From contig NZ_CP013949.1 in assembly GCF_000296215.2 (NCBI RefSeq), forward strand, positions 4,891,501 to 4,955,500: a DNA stretch of 64,000 nt. The letters run 5' to 3'. A model generated the notes under the pieces. That model searched no databases and was not told where the DNA came from. It saw only the letters and a list, made by a program, of their open reading frames with translations. Shown here in pieces: positions 26,532 through 34,454 of this stretch. Every line of letters starts with the position of its first letter. Position 1 is the stretch's first letter. Made by a program: the position numbers and the translations under genes. Origin of the DNA: Bradyrhizobium sp. CCGE-LA001 (GTDB lineage Bacteria > Pseudomonadota > Alphaproteobacteria > Rhizobiales > Xanthobacteraceae).

Positions 26532-27046
26532 GTGGCACGATGTCCTACGTTGTCGGATTGACCGCCGTCGTCGCCTTCGCCGTGCTGTCCCCTGCCCTGC
26601 AGCTGATGGCCCGCGCTTTCGCCTGGCCACTGTCATCCGTCGTCCTGCTCGCGGTCGCCGCGGTCGTTGCGCATGGTTTCGGCGTGGCGCTCGGCATTCT
26701 CGTCGTGCCGCAGTTCCAGTACTGGGACGCCGCGTCGATTTTCGGATTTTGCGTCATGGCCTATGTTTTTGCCTTTGGCGCCGTATACAGATCGGTTTCG
26801 CTGAGCATCCTGCTCAGCCTCGTTGGCCGGCCGGAACGGAGTGCCCCGCTTGCCGAGATCGTCGCACGACAGGTTCCAGATCTGTTCCGGGAACGAACCA
26901 AGGCCTTGGTCGATGGTGGCCTCGTCGAGCGGGTCGACACGAACTTTGTGGCGACCGCAGCAGGCCGGACCATGGCAGGCCGCGTCGGACGGCTGCGGCG
27001 CGCCTTTGGTATCGGCGACACCAGTCTCTACGATTTTTCCGATTAG
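26528..27046 (+). CDS. small membrane protein with cytoplasmic winged-helix-like tail (second of pair)
   Basis: The 172-residue protein has three to four hydrophobic segments (about 6-26, 33-58, 68-98) and a C-terminal tail with RTKALVDGGLVERV and FVATAAGRTMAGR, matching the tail pattern of its upstream neighbour. GTG 26528 overlaps the previous stop (GTGA) and is preferred over ATG 26540. The two proteins probably form a heteromer. Function is unknown. Confidence 0.6.
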   Translation: MSGTMSYVVGLTAVVAFAVLSPALQLMARAFAWPLSSVVLLAVAAVVAHGFGVALGILVVPQFQYWDAASIFGFCVMAYVFAFGAVYRSVSLSILLSLVGRPERSAPLAEIVARQVPDLFRERTKALVDGGLVERVDTNFVATAAGRTMAGRVGRLRRAFGIGDTSLYDFSD

Positions 27047-27187
27047 TTGCCCGGAATACACACTCGCCGACTCCGTGTCGATTGCGGGGGATCACCTGCG
27101 CGTGCCGCATTGTTCTCCCTGCCCAGATCACTTAGAGTTGTGACCACGGTTCCAACAGTAAGAGTAGCCGGCCAACGGCAGCACGCG

Positions 27188-27949
27188 ATGACACCTTCCA
27201 GGGCGCCAAAAAGGCTTACGATCGTCATTCCTGCGCTGAACGAGCAGGACAAGATCGCCGATACCATCGGCGGCGTGCTTCCGCTTGCGCGCGAGCTGCT
27301 CGATGATTTCGAGATCTTCCTGATCGACGACGGCAGCACGGACGCCACCGGCGCGATCATGGACGAGTTCGCGGCCCACGAGCCACGCATCATCGTGCAT
27401 CACAACCCCGAACGGCGAGGCGTCGGTGCCGGCTTCGAATATGCGCTGTCGCGCGCCAAGTTCGACGCCATCACGCTCATTCCGGGCGACCACGCTTTTC
27501 AAGACGAAGGCATCGCCCGGATGTTCAAGGCGGCAGGCGCGGCCGACCTCGTCATCACCTATCGCGACAACCAGTCGGACCGCTCGGTCAACCGCTCGCT
27601 CCAATCACATTCGCTACGACTGATCCTGAATTGCCTGTTCGGCTTCTGGCTGTCCGACTATCACAGCATGATCGTCTACCCCGTCAAATGGCTGCGCCAG
27701 ATCGCGGTCAAGGCCGACGGCTACGGCTATCAGATCTGCGCGTTGATCTCGCTGCTCCAGCTCGGCCTCACCCACGTGCAGGTGCCGGTCAGCCTGAACG
27801 CGGAGCTCAAGGGATCGTCCCGTGCGCTGCGGCTGCGGACCTATTTCGAGCTCGGAGGCACGATCCTCTCGCTGCTCCGCCGCGTTCCCATCCGCGACGT
27901 CGATCTCAGCCAAGTCCCCGCCGACACCCAGCGGACCCCGGCGCGCTGA
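27188..27949 (+). CDS. family 2 glycosyltransferase (DPM1/undecaprenyl-phosphate sugar transferase-like)
   Basis: The 253-residue GT-A protein has VIPALNEQ, the nucleotide-binding LIDDGSTD (Asp47-Asp48) and the PGDHAFQDEG acceptor region. It lacks C-terminal transmembrane helices beyond one short hydrophobic stretch. Such enzymes load a sugar onto a polyprenyl phosphate, producing the donor used by GT-C transferases like the one proposed at 24197-25891. ATG 27188 is preferred, since the upstream frame lacks GT sequence. It is the last gene before tRNA-Trp. Confidence 0.85.
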   Translation: MTPSRAPKRLTIVIPALNEQDKIADTIGGVLPLARELLDDFEIFLIDDGSTDATGAIMDEFAAHEPRIIVHHNPERRGVGAGFEYALSRAKFDAITLIPGDHAFQDEGIARMFKAAGAADLVITYRDNQSDRSVNRSLQSHSLRLILNCLFGFWLSDYHSMIVYPVKWLRQIAVKADGYGYQICALISLLQLGLTHVQVPVSLNAELKGSSRALRLRTYFELGGTILSLLRRVPIRDVDLSQVPADTQRTPAR

Positions 27950-27987
27950 ACCGTCTACACCTGCTCGGCCGGCACATTGCGATTCGC

Positions 27988-28007
27988 AAAACGGGGACGC
28001 GTGTCCC
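27988..28007 (-). terminator. possible terminator downstream of tRNA-Trp
   Basis: On the minus strand GGGAC-ACGC-GTCCC forms a 5-bp stem with a tetraloop, followed by CGTTTT. It lies about 40 nt beyond the tRNA 3' end and in the correct orientation. The stem is short, so the call is tentative. Confidence 0.4.
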
Positions 28008-28044
28008 TATCCCGTCAGCGTATAAACTAAGTGGTTGATTTCGC

Positions 28045-28120
28045 TGGCAGGAGTGGCAGGGCTCGAACCTGCGACCCCCGGTTTTGGAGACCGGTGCTCT
28101 ACCAATTGAGCTACACTCCT
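28045..28120 (-). tRNA. tRNA-Trp (anticodon CCA)
   Basis: Read on the minus strand, the 76-nt gene has a 7-bp acceptor stem (AGGAGTG/CACTCCT), a D-loop TAGCTCAATTGGTAGAGCA and the anticodon arm CCGGT-CTCCAAA-ACCGG with anticodon CCA at 28087-28085. It also has the T-arm GGTTCGAGCC and an encoded 3' GCCA. Its 3' end faces the glycan locus. In many alphaproteobacteria tRNA-Trp lies directly upstream of secE; here about 26 kb separates them. Confidence 0.97.
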
Positions 28121-28270
28121 ACAGACCCCGCGTCGCCTTGGGATCAGGGCCGCTTTCAAGCACAGGGGACGGCCGGTTTGCAAGGGTGAACCGCGCCGGC
28201 TTCGCTTGTTTGTACCGGGGTTTTTGGGCCACAGTCCGTTCCCGATAATCAAGAGCAACCGGGAGTGCCC

Positions 28271-29506
28271 ATGACCACCACAGCGACCGCTCCAGCCGCC
28301 CCGCAGGGCACAATCGCCCCCCATACCCCTCCCCTGCCGGAAGCGCGCCCCGAGACGCTCGGGCTGTCGCAGTCCCGCCTCCAGGCCATGTCGGATGCCT
28401 TCAAGCGCGAGATCGACAAGGGAACCGTTCCCGGCGTCACCGTGCTGGTCGCCCGCCGGGGCCAGATCGGCTGGTTCGAGGCGCTGGGCCGACAGAGCCC
28501 GGCATCCGCTGCGCCGATGGCGCGCGACTCGATCTTCCGGGTGTTCTCGATGACCAAGCCGATCGTGTCGGTCGGCATCATGGCCCTGGTCGAGGACGGC
28601 CACCTGCTCCTCAGCGACGCGGTTGCCAAGTTCATTCCGGAGTTCGCCGACCAGAAGGTCGGCGTGGTCAGCAGCGGCAAGCTGGAGCTGGTTCCGCCCA
28701 AGCGGCCGATGACGGTGCAGGACCTGCTCCGCCACACCTCCGGCCTCACCTATGAGCATCAGGGCGACGGCCCCGTGCACAAGCTCTACCAGGAGTCCCG
28801 CGTCCGCAGCCGCAAGATCACCAATGCCGAGCACGCTGCGCTGGTGGCGAGCTTCCCGCTGGTCTGCCATCCCGGCGACGAGTTCAATTACAGCCGCTCC
28901 ACCGACATCCTCGGCCGCATCATCGAGGTCGTCAGCGGCAAATCGCTCGGCGCGTTCCTCTCCGATCGCATCCTCGCGCCCCTGCAGATGACCGAGACCG
29001 GCTTTGCCACGTCCGAGGCCAATGCCAAGAGGCTCGCCGAGCCGTTCGCGGCCGATCCCTGGACCGGCGACAAGGTCGCGCTCTTCAACATGCTCGAGCA
29101 GCCGGTGATGGAATCCGGCGGCGGCGGACTGGTCTCGACCACGATGGACTATGCCCGCTTCTGCGTGATGCTGCGCAATGGCGGCACACTCGACGGCAAC
29201 AGGATCATCGGCCGCAAGACTCTGGAGCTGATGGCAGCCGACCATCTCGGGCCGCACGTCGTGACCAACGGCACGCTGCTGTCGCCCGGCCACGGCTTTG
29301 GTCTCGGCTTTGCGGTACGCCGGGAAGCCGGCATCGCGCCCTTCCCCGGCAGCGTCGGCCAGTATTTCTGGAGCGGCATCGCCGGCACGTTCTTCTGGAT
29401 CGACCCGAAGGAGGATTTGTTCGCGGTGTTCATGAGCCAGGGCCCTGGGCAGCGCGACTACACGCGCACGCTGGTTAGGGATCTGGTGTACGCGGCGGTG
29501 GAGTGA
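28271..29506 (+). CDS. serine hydrolase of the beta-lactamase/EstB family
   Basis: The 411-residue protein carries the class C beta-lactamase-like catalytic SxxK (Ser93-Met-Thr-Lys96 in VFSMTKPI) and a tyrosine motif in FNYSRSTD. A signal peptide is not evident, suggesting a cytoplasmic esterase or transacylase rather than a secreted beta-lactamase. ATG 28271 is chosen over GTG 28265 because GGGAG lies 5 nt upstream. It is monocistronic and divergent from tRNA-Trp. Confidence 0.85.
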   Translation: MTTTATAPAAPQGTIAPHTPPLPEARPETLGLSQSRLQAMSDAFKREIDKGTVPGVTVLVARRGQIGWFEALGRQSPASAAPMARDSIFRVFSMTKPIVSVGIMALVEDGHLLLSDAVAKFIPEFADQKVGVVSSGKLELVPPKRPMTVQDLLRHTSGLTYEHQGDGPVHKLYQESRVRSRKITNAEHAALVASFPLVCHPGDEFNYSRSTDILGRIIEVVSGKSLGAFLSDRILAPLQMTETGFATSEANAKRLAEPFAADPWTGDKVALFNMLEQPVMESGGGGLVSTTMDYARFCVMLRNGGTLDGNRIIGRKTLELMAADHLGPHVVTNGTLLSPGHGFGLGFAVRREAGIAPFPGSVGQYFWSGIAGTFFWIDPKEDLFAVFMSQGPGQRDYTRTLVRDLVYAAVE

Positions 29507-29513
29507 CCTGTGT

Positions 29514-29646
29514 GCCCCGGACGCGCTGCAACGCCCTTAGCGTTGCTGCGCAGAGCCGGGGCCCATGCATCTACGATCTCGTTCTCGGCTTTCTGTTGGG
29601 TCCCGGCTCTGCAGTGCGGTACTGCGCACCGCACTGCGTCCGGGAC
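29514..29646. repeat. two copies of a GC-rich palindromic intergenic repeat
   Basis: Between the serine hydrolase and the next gene lie two imperfect palindromes: 29514-29562 (GCCCCGGACGCGCTGC ... GCAGAGCCGGGGC) and 29600-29646 (GTCCCGGCTCTGC ... GCGTCCGGGAC). They share the CCCGGACGC/AGAGCCGGG core but lie in opposite orientation. A third copy is at 32129-32176. The recurrence within one window shows this is a dispersed repeat family; such elements are common between Bradyrhizobium genes. Confidence 0.75.
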
Positions 29647-29654
29647 ACGGGAGA

Positions 29655-30422
29655 TCAACTGATCGTCGCGCCGCCGTCGATCACCATGGTCTGGCCGGTC
29701 ATGAAGTCGCCGGCCTTCGATCCCAGGAACACGGCAGCGCCCGCGATCTCGTCGGGGATGCCGATGCGCAGGAGCGGCGAGCGGGAGGTCGAGGCCTTCA
29801 AATTCTCCGGATTGTCCCACAGCGCCTTTGCGAAATCGGTCTTGATCAGGCCGGGCGCGATGCAGTTCACGCGGATGTTGTCCTTGCCGTATTCGCAAGC
29901 GAGGTTGCGCGCGAGCTGCATGTCGGCGGCCTTCGAGATCGCGTAAGCGCCGAGGATGGTCGAGCCCTTGAGGCCGCCGATCGACGAGACGATGATGATC
30001 GAGCCGTCCTTGCGCTCGATCATCTGCGGCACCACCATCGAGATCAGCCAGTTGTTGGCGACGATGTTGTTATCCAGGATCTTCCTGAACTGGTCGTCGG
30101 AGATGCCGGCGAGCGGGCCGTAATACGGGTTCGATGCGGCATTGCAGACCAAAACGTCGATCTTGCCGAAGGCGCGGTTGCTCTCGTCGACCAGGTTTTG
30201 CAGGTTCTCCTTCGAGGAGATGTTGGCGGCGATCGCGACCGCCGTGCCCTTGCCGTATTTGTCATTGATGCCCTTGGCCACCTGCTCGCAGACGTCGGCC
30301 TTGCGCGAGGAGATCACCACCTTGGCGCCGTGCTCGGCCATGCGCTCGGCAATCGCTAACCCGATGCCGCGCGTCGAGCCGGTGATGACGGCGACTTTCC
30401 CCTTCATGTCGAACAAGGTCAT
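29655..30422 (-). CDS. SDR-family oxidoreductase
   Basis: The 255-residue classical SDR has the cofactor motif GSTRGIGLAIA, NAASNP, catalytic Ser in VSSIGG and Tyr-xxx-Lys in YAISKAAD, plus the C-terminal GQTMVIDGG. It most resembles 3-hydroxyacyl or alcohol dehydrogenases associated with CoA metabolism. ATG 30422 follows GGGAGAGAAAC. A histidine phosphatase gene lies 81 nt upstream on the same strand. Confidence 0.88.
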   Translation of the reverse strand: MTLFDMKGKVAVITGSTRGIGLAIAERMAEHGAKVVISSRKADVCEQVAKGINDKYGKGTAVAIAANISSKENLQNLVDESNRAFGKIDVLVCNAASNPYYGPLAGISDDQFRKILDNNIVANNWLISMVVPQMIERKDGSIIIVSSIGGLKGSTILGAYAISKAADMQLARNLACEYGKDNIRVNCIAPGLIKTDFAKALWDNPENLKASTSRSPLLRIGIPDEIAGAAVFLGSKAGDFMTGQTMVIDGGATIS

Positions 30423-30503
30423 GTTTCTCTCCCAGAGTATGAACTTCGTATTTTGATGTCATTCCGGAGCGATGCGAAGCATCGAACCCGGAAGACGGCT
30501 TAC

Positions 30504-31202
30504 TCACGCCAGCTTCTTGACTTCAGGTCCCGCCGGCTGATGCATTGCCGCATGCGCGTCGTCGGCGATCCACGGCTGCTGGTTCACCATCGGCAGCCGC
30601 CAGACGGTACGCTCGGGACTTGCGAAATGATCGAGCCGCGTCACCGACACGTTGTCGATGTCGAATGCGAGCCCCTGCTCCGGCAGGTCACCGAGCGCAA
30701 GCCCGACGGCGGCCTTGATGGTGCCGCCATGAGCGACGGCGATGATGTCCTGGCCAGCCGCCTCGGCGTTGATCCGCTCGATGGTACGGCGCGTGCGGTT
30801 GTAGAGATCCATGAAGCTCTCGCCGCCGGGCGCGGGCTCGTTGATGTCGGCGAACCAACTCGTGCCGACCGGGCGGCTCGCGATGAACGCGGCGCGGTTC
30901 ATACCCTGCCAGCGGCCGAGATTCTGTTCGGCGAGATCCGCTTCCCATTTCATTGACGCGGGCCGCGGGAAGCCGGTTGCCCAGATCGCCTCGGCGGTCT
31001 GGTGCGTGCGCATCAGGTTGCTCGAATACCAGACCGCCTTGCGTGGCAGCACCTTGGCAACGGCATTGAACACATAGGTATCACTGGTGTCGCACGCGAT
31101 GTCGGACTGTCCGTAGATGTTGCCGCCGTCATTGCGCACCGGCGCGTGCCGCACCCACCACCACCGCGTCGTGACCACCTTCGGCTTGTCTGCGCCTGCC
31201 AT
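30504..31202 (-). CDS. histidine phosphatase family protein
   Basis: The 232-residue protein has the phosphate-binding VRHAPVRND motif (RHA instead of the usual RHG) and the second catalytic histidine in AVAHGGTI. This is the layout of cofactor-independent-type phosphoglycerate mutase-like phosphatases. ATG 31202 (MAGADKPK) is the best start. It is flanked by SDR genes on both sides, one co-directional and one divergent, so a role in the same metabolic module is possible. The substrate is unknown. Confidence 0.85.
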   Translation of the reverse strand: MAGADKPKVVTTRWWWVRHAPVRNDGGNIYGQSDIACDTSDTYVFNAVAKVLPRKAVWYSSNLMRTHQTAEAIWATGFPRPASMKWEADLAEQNLGRWQGMNRAAFIASRPVGTSWFADINEPAPGGESFMDLYNRTRRTIERINAEAAGQDIIAVAHGGTIKAAVGLALGDLPEQGLAFDIDNVSVTRLDHFASPERTVWRLPMVNQQPWIADDAHAAMHQPAGPEVKKLA

Positions 31203-31269
31203 CGAAACCCTTCCATCCCGTGTGATGTCGCTGTACGTCAGGTGTGAACGTGTCTCAAGACACTTTACC

Positions 31270-31289
31270 GTTTGAAATCTTGTTTGAAA
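31270..31289 (+). promoter_or_regulatory. direct GTTTGAAA repeats upstream of SDR gene
   Basis: Two GTTTGAAA copies start 12 nt apart (31270 and 31282), 47-66 nt before the SDR start at 31336. A nearby short inverted repeat reads GTGTC-TCAA-GACAC. The TetR gene at 39353 has the related TTCAAAC-N17-GTTTGAA in its promoter, so this could be a second binding site for that regulator. The call rests on motif similarity alone. Confidence 0.3.
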
Positions 31290-31335
31290 TTCCGTCGCGC
31301 GGCAAGGGCCGCGCACGAAGCAAAGGGAGAAGCGC

Positions 31336-32121
31336 ATGGGCCGCCTGCAAGGCAAATCCGTCATCATCACCGGCGCCGGCAGCGGCATCGGTCGCGCCGC
31401 CGCACTGTTGTTCACCCGGGAAGGCGCAAAACTGATCGCGGTCGATCGCACCGAGGCGGTGAAGGAGACCGTCGCGGAAATCAAGTCCGCCGGCGGCGTC
31501 GCGGAAGCCATGGTGGCGGATGCGGGCTCCGAGCAGGACGTCATCGCCGTGATCGACAAGGCCGTGAAGGCGCATGGCCGGCTCGACGTGATCTGGGCCA
31601 ATGCCGGCGTCTCCGGCGGGCTCGTTCCGCTTGCCGAGCAGACCGTGGAGCACTGGCAGGAGATTCTGCGCGTTAATCTGATCGGACCGTTCCTCGCGGT
31701 AAAATACGCCATGCCGCACATGGTCAAGCAACAGTCCGGAGCGATCGTGCTGACGGCGTCCGTCGCGGGCCTCAAGGCCGGTGCCAGCGGACATCCCTAC
31801 GCAGCAAGCAAGGCCGGCGTGATCAGCCTGGTGCAGACCACGGCCTATTCGCTCACCGGAACCGGCGTGCGCATCAACGCGGTGTGCCCCGGCCTGATCG
31901 AGACCGGCATGACCAAGCCGATCTTCGATCGCGCCAAGGAGCGCGGCACCCAGGACAAGATCGGCCAGCTCAACCCGCTCAAGCGCCCCGGCCAGCCGCA
32001 CGAGCTCGCCGCGATGGGACTGTTTTTGGCGAGCGACGAGGCCTCGTATGTGAACGGCCAGGCGTTCCCGGTCGACGGTGGCCTCACCGCGTCGATGCCG
32101 TATACCGGCAAGCCGGTGTAG
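31336..32121 (+). CDS. SDR-family oxidoreductase
   Basis: The 261-residue classical SDR has GAGSGIGRAAA, WANAGVSGG, catalytic Ser in LTASVAG and Tyr-xxx-Lys in YAASKAG. It has the C-terminal NGQAFPVDGGLTAS typical of the family. The start ATG 31336 follows GGGAGAAGCGC. It is divergent from the histidine phosphatase gene and is followed by a repeat-rich kilobase. Confidence 0.88.
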   Translation: MGRLQGKSVIITGAGSGIGRAAALLFTREGAKLIAVDRTEAVKETVAEIKSAGGVAEAMVADAGSEQDVIAVIDKAVKAHGRLDVIWANAGVSGGLVPLAEQTVEHWQEILRVNLIGPFLAVKYAMPHMVKQQSGAIVLTASVAGLKAGASGHPYAASKAGVISLVQTTAYSLTGTGVRINAVCPGLIETGMTKPIFDRAKERGTQDKIGQLNPLKRPGQPHELAAMGLFLASDEASYVNGQAFPVDGGLTASMPYTGKPV

Positions 32122-32128
32122 CTCTCGT

Positions 32129-32176
32129 GTCCCGGACGCGCTGCAGCGCGCAAGCGGTGCGGCGCAGAGCCGGGAC
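32129..32176. repeat. third copy of the CCCGGACGC palindromic repeat
   Basis: GTCCCGGACGCGCTGCAGCGC ... GCGCAGAGCCGGGAC matches the copy at 29514-29562 almost base for base in its arms, with a different central spacer. It lies 7 nt after the SDR stop and could act as a transcript end. Confidence 0.7.
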
Positions 32177-32236
32177 GCAGGAGACCGCAGGACTCACCGC
32201 GGCATGAGATCGGTTTGGCCGATACTGTTTCAAAAT

Positions 32237-32316
32237 CGTCATTGCGAGCGCAGCGAAGCAATCCAGAATCCTTCCGCGGTGACAGTCTGGATTGCTTCGC
32301 TGCGCTCGCAATGACG
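32237..32316. repeat. 80-bp near-perfect palindromic repeat
   Basis: The arms CGTCATTGCGAGCGCAGCGA (32237-32256) and its reverse complement (ending 32316) extend inward through GCAATCCAGA, giving about 30 bp of pairing around a short CTTCCGCGGTGACA-like centre. The arm sequence is one I recognise as a common dispersed element between genes of Bradyrhizobiaceae. Confidence 0.8.
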
Positions 32317-32409
32317 GCGCAAAGAGCATCGTAGTCCCCTTCTGTAACTCGCATCTTCATTGCAGACACACCTTTGCAGCCTCGCGGCTGATCTCGCCCG
32401 AGCTTTGCG

Positions 32410-32860
32410 TCGGTGCCTCACCCTCGATTGAAAAGGGCGCAGGGAAGACCGGGTGCCGGCCGGGCACCCACGGTCCACTGTGCGAAAGCGTGTGCTTTAC
32501 AAGATTGCACAGCGGCATACAGGTGAAGCCAAGCAGCCGGCCTTCCCTGCGCAGTGGGTTTACGGCTTATGTCGTGTTCTCCCCGGGGAGCGATGCACTA
32601 TTGCCCCCGTCGCCTTGCAGATGGCTGATGCGCGCGCCCGGTTGGGCCGCCACATCACCGCAAGACTTGGCGCACAGACCCCGGGCGCCAGGACGACACG
32701 ATTTTACCGTACGCGAACCGCACCCGTCGTTGACGCGACGCGTTCGCTCACGGTTGCCCGCCCTGCGAAGCTTTTCGCGCCGGTGTGACCCACGTCCACC
32801 GCCGCCGGGCCCGCGTTCGTGACGATCGCGATACGCCCCTCTTCGTTGGGCCGGGTTGCG
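32410..32860. repeat. probable dispersed repetitive element, no convincing gene
   Basis: This stretch is open in several frames on both strands but lacks ribosome binding sites and protein-like composition. One frame encodes GAGKTGCRPGTHGPLCE followed by SRPSLRSGFTAYVVFSPGS, a product I recognise as recurring spuriously in many Bradyrhizobium genome annotations. That argues for a dispersed DNA repeat, not a protein-coding gene. The boundaries are approximate and the identity needs a genome-wide copy count. Confidence 0.5.
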
Positions 32861-32963
32861 GCGATACGTACGCCGTTTCCGAATTTCGGTAAAGTGGAAT
32901 ATTTTGGCGGCGTGCGTTGACCTAGGGCTCGCGTGTTTTGCCCGACGGGCAACGCAAGGCCTG

Positions 32964-33073
32964 GTAGCCCGGATGAGCGCAGCGACATCCGGGATTTCCG
33001 TCGGCACCGTCCCGGGTGTCGCTTCCGCCTTCGCTCGTTGAGCTACGGCGGACAAGTCGCTCACCCGGGCTAC
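32964..33073. repeat. 110-bp palindromic intergenic repeat (GTAGCCCGG family)
   Basis: The element opens with GTAGCCCGGATGAGCGCAGC and closes with CGCTCACCCGGGCTAC, with further internal complementarity (ATCCGGGA and TCCCGGGT). It lies about 90 nt before the deacylase start. This GTAGCCCGG...CCGGGCTAC pattern is familiar from intergenic regions of Bradyrhizobium. Confidence 0.7.
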
Positions 33074-33166
33074 GGCCAGTGTCGTGTTGATTTGCCCATC
33101 CCGCCATCCCGTTGGTATGGTTCATGCAAGCCCTTCAGCTTCCATTCCCCTGACTAGATCCTGAAA

Positions 33167-34366
33167 ATGCAGAACCCAAGACCCGATCGCATCCGCCGCC
33201 TTCTCGCCGACCTCGTCGGCTTCGACACCGTCAGCGACCGCAGCAACCTGCCCCTGATCGCCCATATCGAAAGTTACCTCGCCGCGTTCGGCATCAAGGG
33301 CGAGCGCATCGTCGATGAGACCGGCGAGAAGGCCTCATTGTGGGTCACGATCGGACCGGCCGACCGACCGGGTCTTGTCCTGTCAGGCCACACCGACGTC
33401 GTGCCCGTGGTCGGGCAGGACTGGAGCCACGATCCGTTCAAGCTGATCGAACGCGACGGCAAGCTCTACGGCCGCGGCACCACCGACATGAAGGGCTTCG
33501 TCGCAGTCTGCCTTGCGATGGTGCCGGAGATGCTGGAGGCAAAGCTCGCAACACCGATTCATCTGGCGATCTCCTATGACGAGGAGATCGGCTGCGTCGG
33601 CGTGCGGCCGATGCTGCGCGAGATCACGAAGAAGAAGGTCAGGCCGCTCGGCGCTTTCATCGGCGAGCCGACCCAGATGCAGGTCATCATTGGCCACAAG
33701 GGCAAGCACGGCGTCCGCGCCACATTCCACGGCCTCGCCCGCCACTCCTCGATCGCGCCGGACGGCGTCAACGCGATCGAATATGCCGCCGAGTTGATCA
33801 CCGAGATCCGCCGCCGTGCCGTGAAGCTCGCCGCCGTGCGATCGAGCGACAGCCTGTACGACGTTCCGCACTCGACGCTGCTCACCAGCATCGTGCACGG
33901 TGGCGCAGCGCTCAATATCGTGCCCGACACCTGCACGGTTGAATTCGAATGCCGCGGCATCGGGATCACGGAATCGCGTGAGGTCACCGATGCGATCGTC
34001 GCCTGGGCCAAGGCCGAGCTCGAGCCGGCAATGAAGGCGAAGCACGCTGAATGCGGCATCGATTTCGAGGAGATCCTGGACTATCCCGCGCTGGACACTG
34101 CCGCCGACGCTGCGATCGTCACGCTCGCCAAGAGCCTTGCGGGACGCAATGACCACGCCAAGGTCGCCTTCGGCACCGAAGCGAGCCTGTTCGCCGACAT
34201 CGCCGACATTCCATCCGTCGTGATCGGACCGGGATCGATCGCACAGGCGCATACGCCGGACGAATTCGTGGAGATGGCGGAGCTGGAGAAGTGCGCGGGA
34301 TTCGTGGAGCGGCTGATCGCGCATTGTGCGAAGTGTGATTCTTTGGCGACGCGGCGTAAGGGGTAA
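33167..34366 (+). CDS. argE: acetylornithine deacetylase (M20 family)
   Basis: The 399-residue metallohydrolase has the zinc motifs SGHTDVVPV, GRGTTDMKGF and the catalytic DEEIGCVG, with the family's dimerisation insert following. Alphaproteobacterial ArgE-type proteins deacylate N-acetylornithine for ornithine and arginine synthesis; other N-acyl amino acids are possible substrates. ATG 33167 follows CCTGAAA without a strong ribosome binding site. Confidence 0.85.
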   Translation: MQNPRPDRIRRLLADLVGFDTVSDRSNLPLIAHIESYLAAFGIKGERIVDETGEKASLWVTIGPADRPGLVLSGHTDVVPVVGQDWSHDPFKLIERDGKLYGRGTTDMKGFVAVCLAMVPEMLEAKLATPIHLAISYDEEIGCVGVRPMLREITKKKVRPLGAFIGEPTQMQVIIGHKGKHGVRATFHGLARHSSIAPDGVNAIEYAAELITEIRRRAVKLAAVRSSDSLYDVPHSTLLTSIVHGGAALNIVPDTCTVEFECRGIGITESREVTDAIVAWAKAELEPAMKAKHAECGIDFEEILDYPALDTAADAAIVTLAKSLAGRNDHAKVAFGTEASLFADIADIPSVVIGPGSIAQAHTPDEFVEMAELEKCAGFVERLIAHCAKCDSLATRRKG

Positions 34367-34454
34367 GCCCGCCATTCACCGCAACGGCAGACAGATGGTG
34401 GGCACAGCGCTACGCGCTCTTGCCCACCCTGCAGGAGCTGCTCGACTGCGAAAG

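Noticed and set aside
32292..32822. 176-codon open frame encoding a GAGKTGC-containing product
   Set aside because: No ribosome binding site, unnatural composition, several competing frames, and it starts within the palindromic repeat; treated as part of a dispersed repeat.
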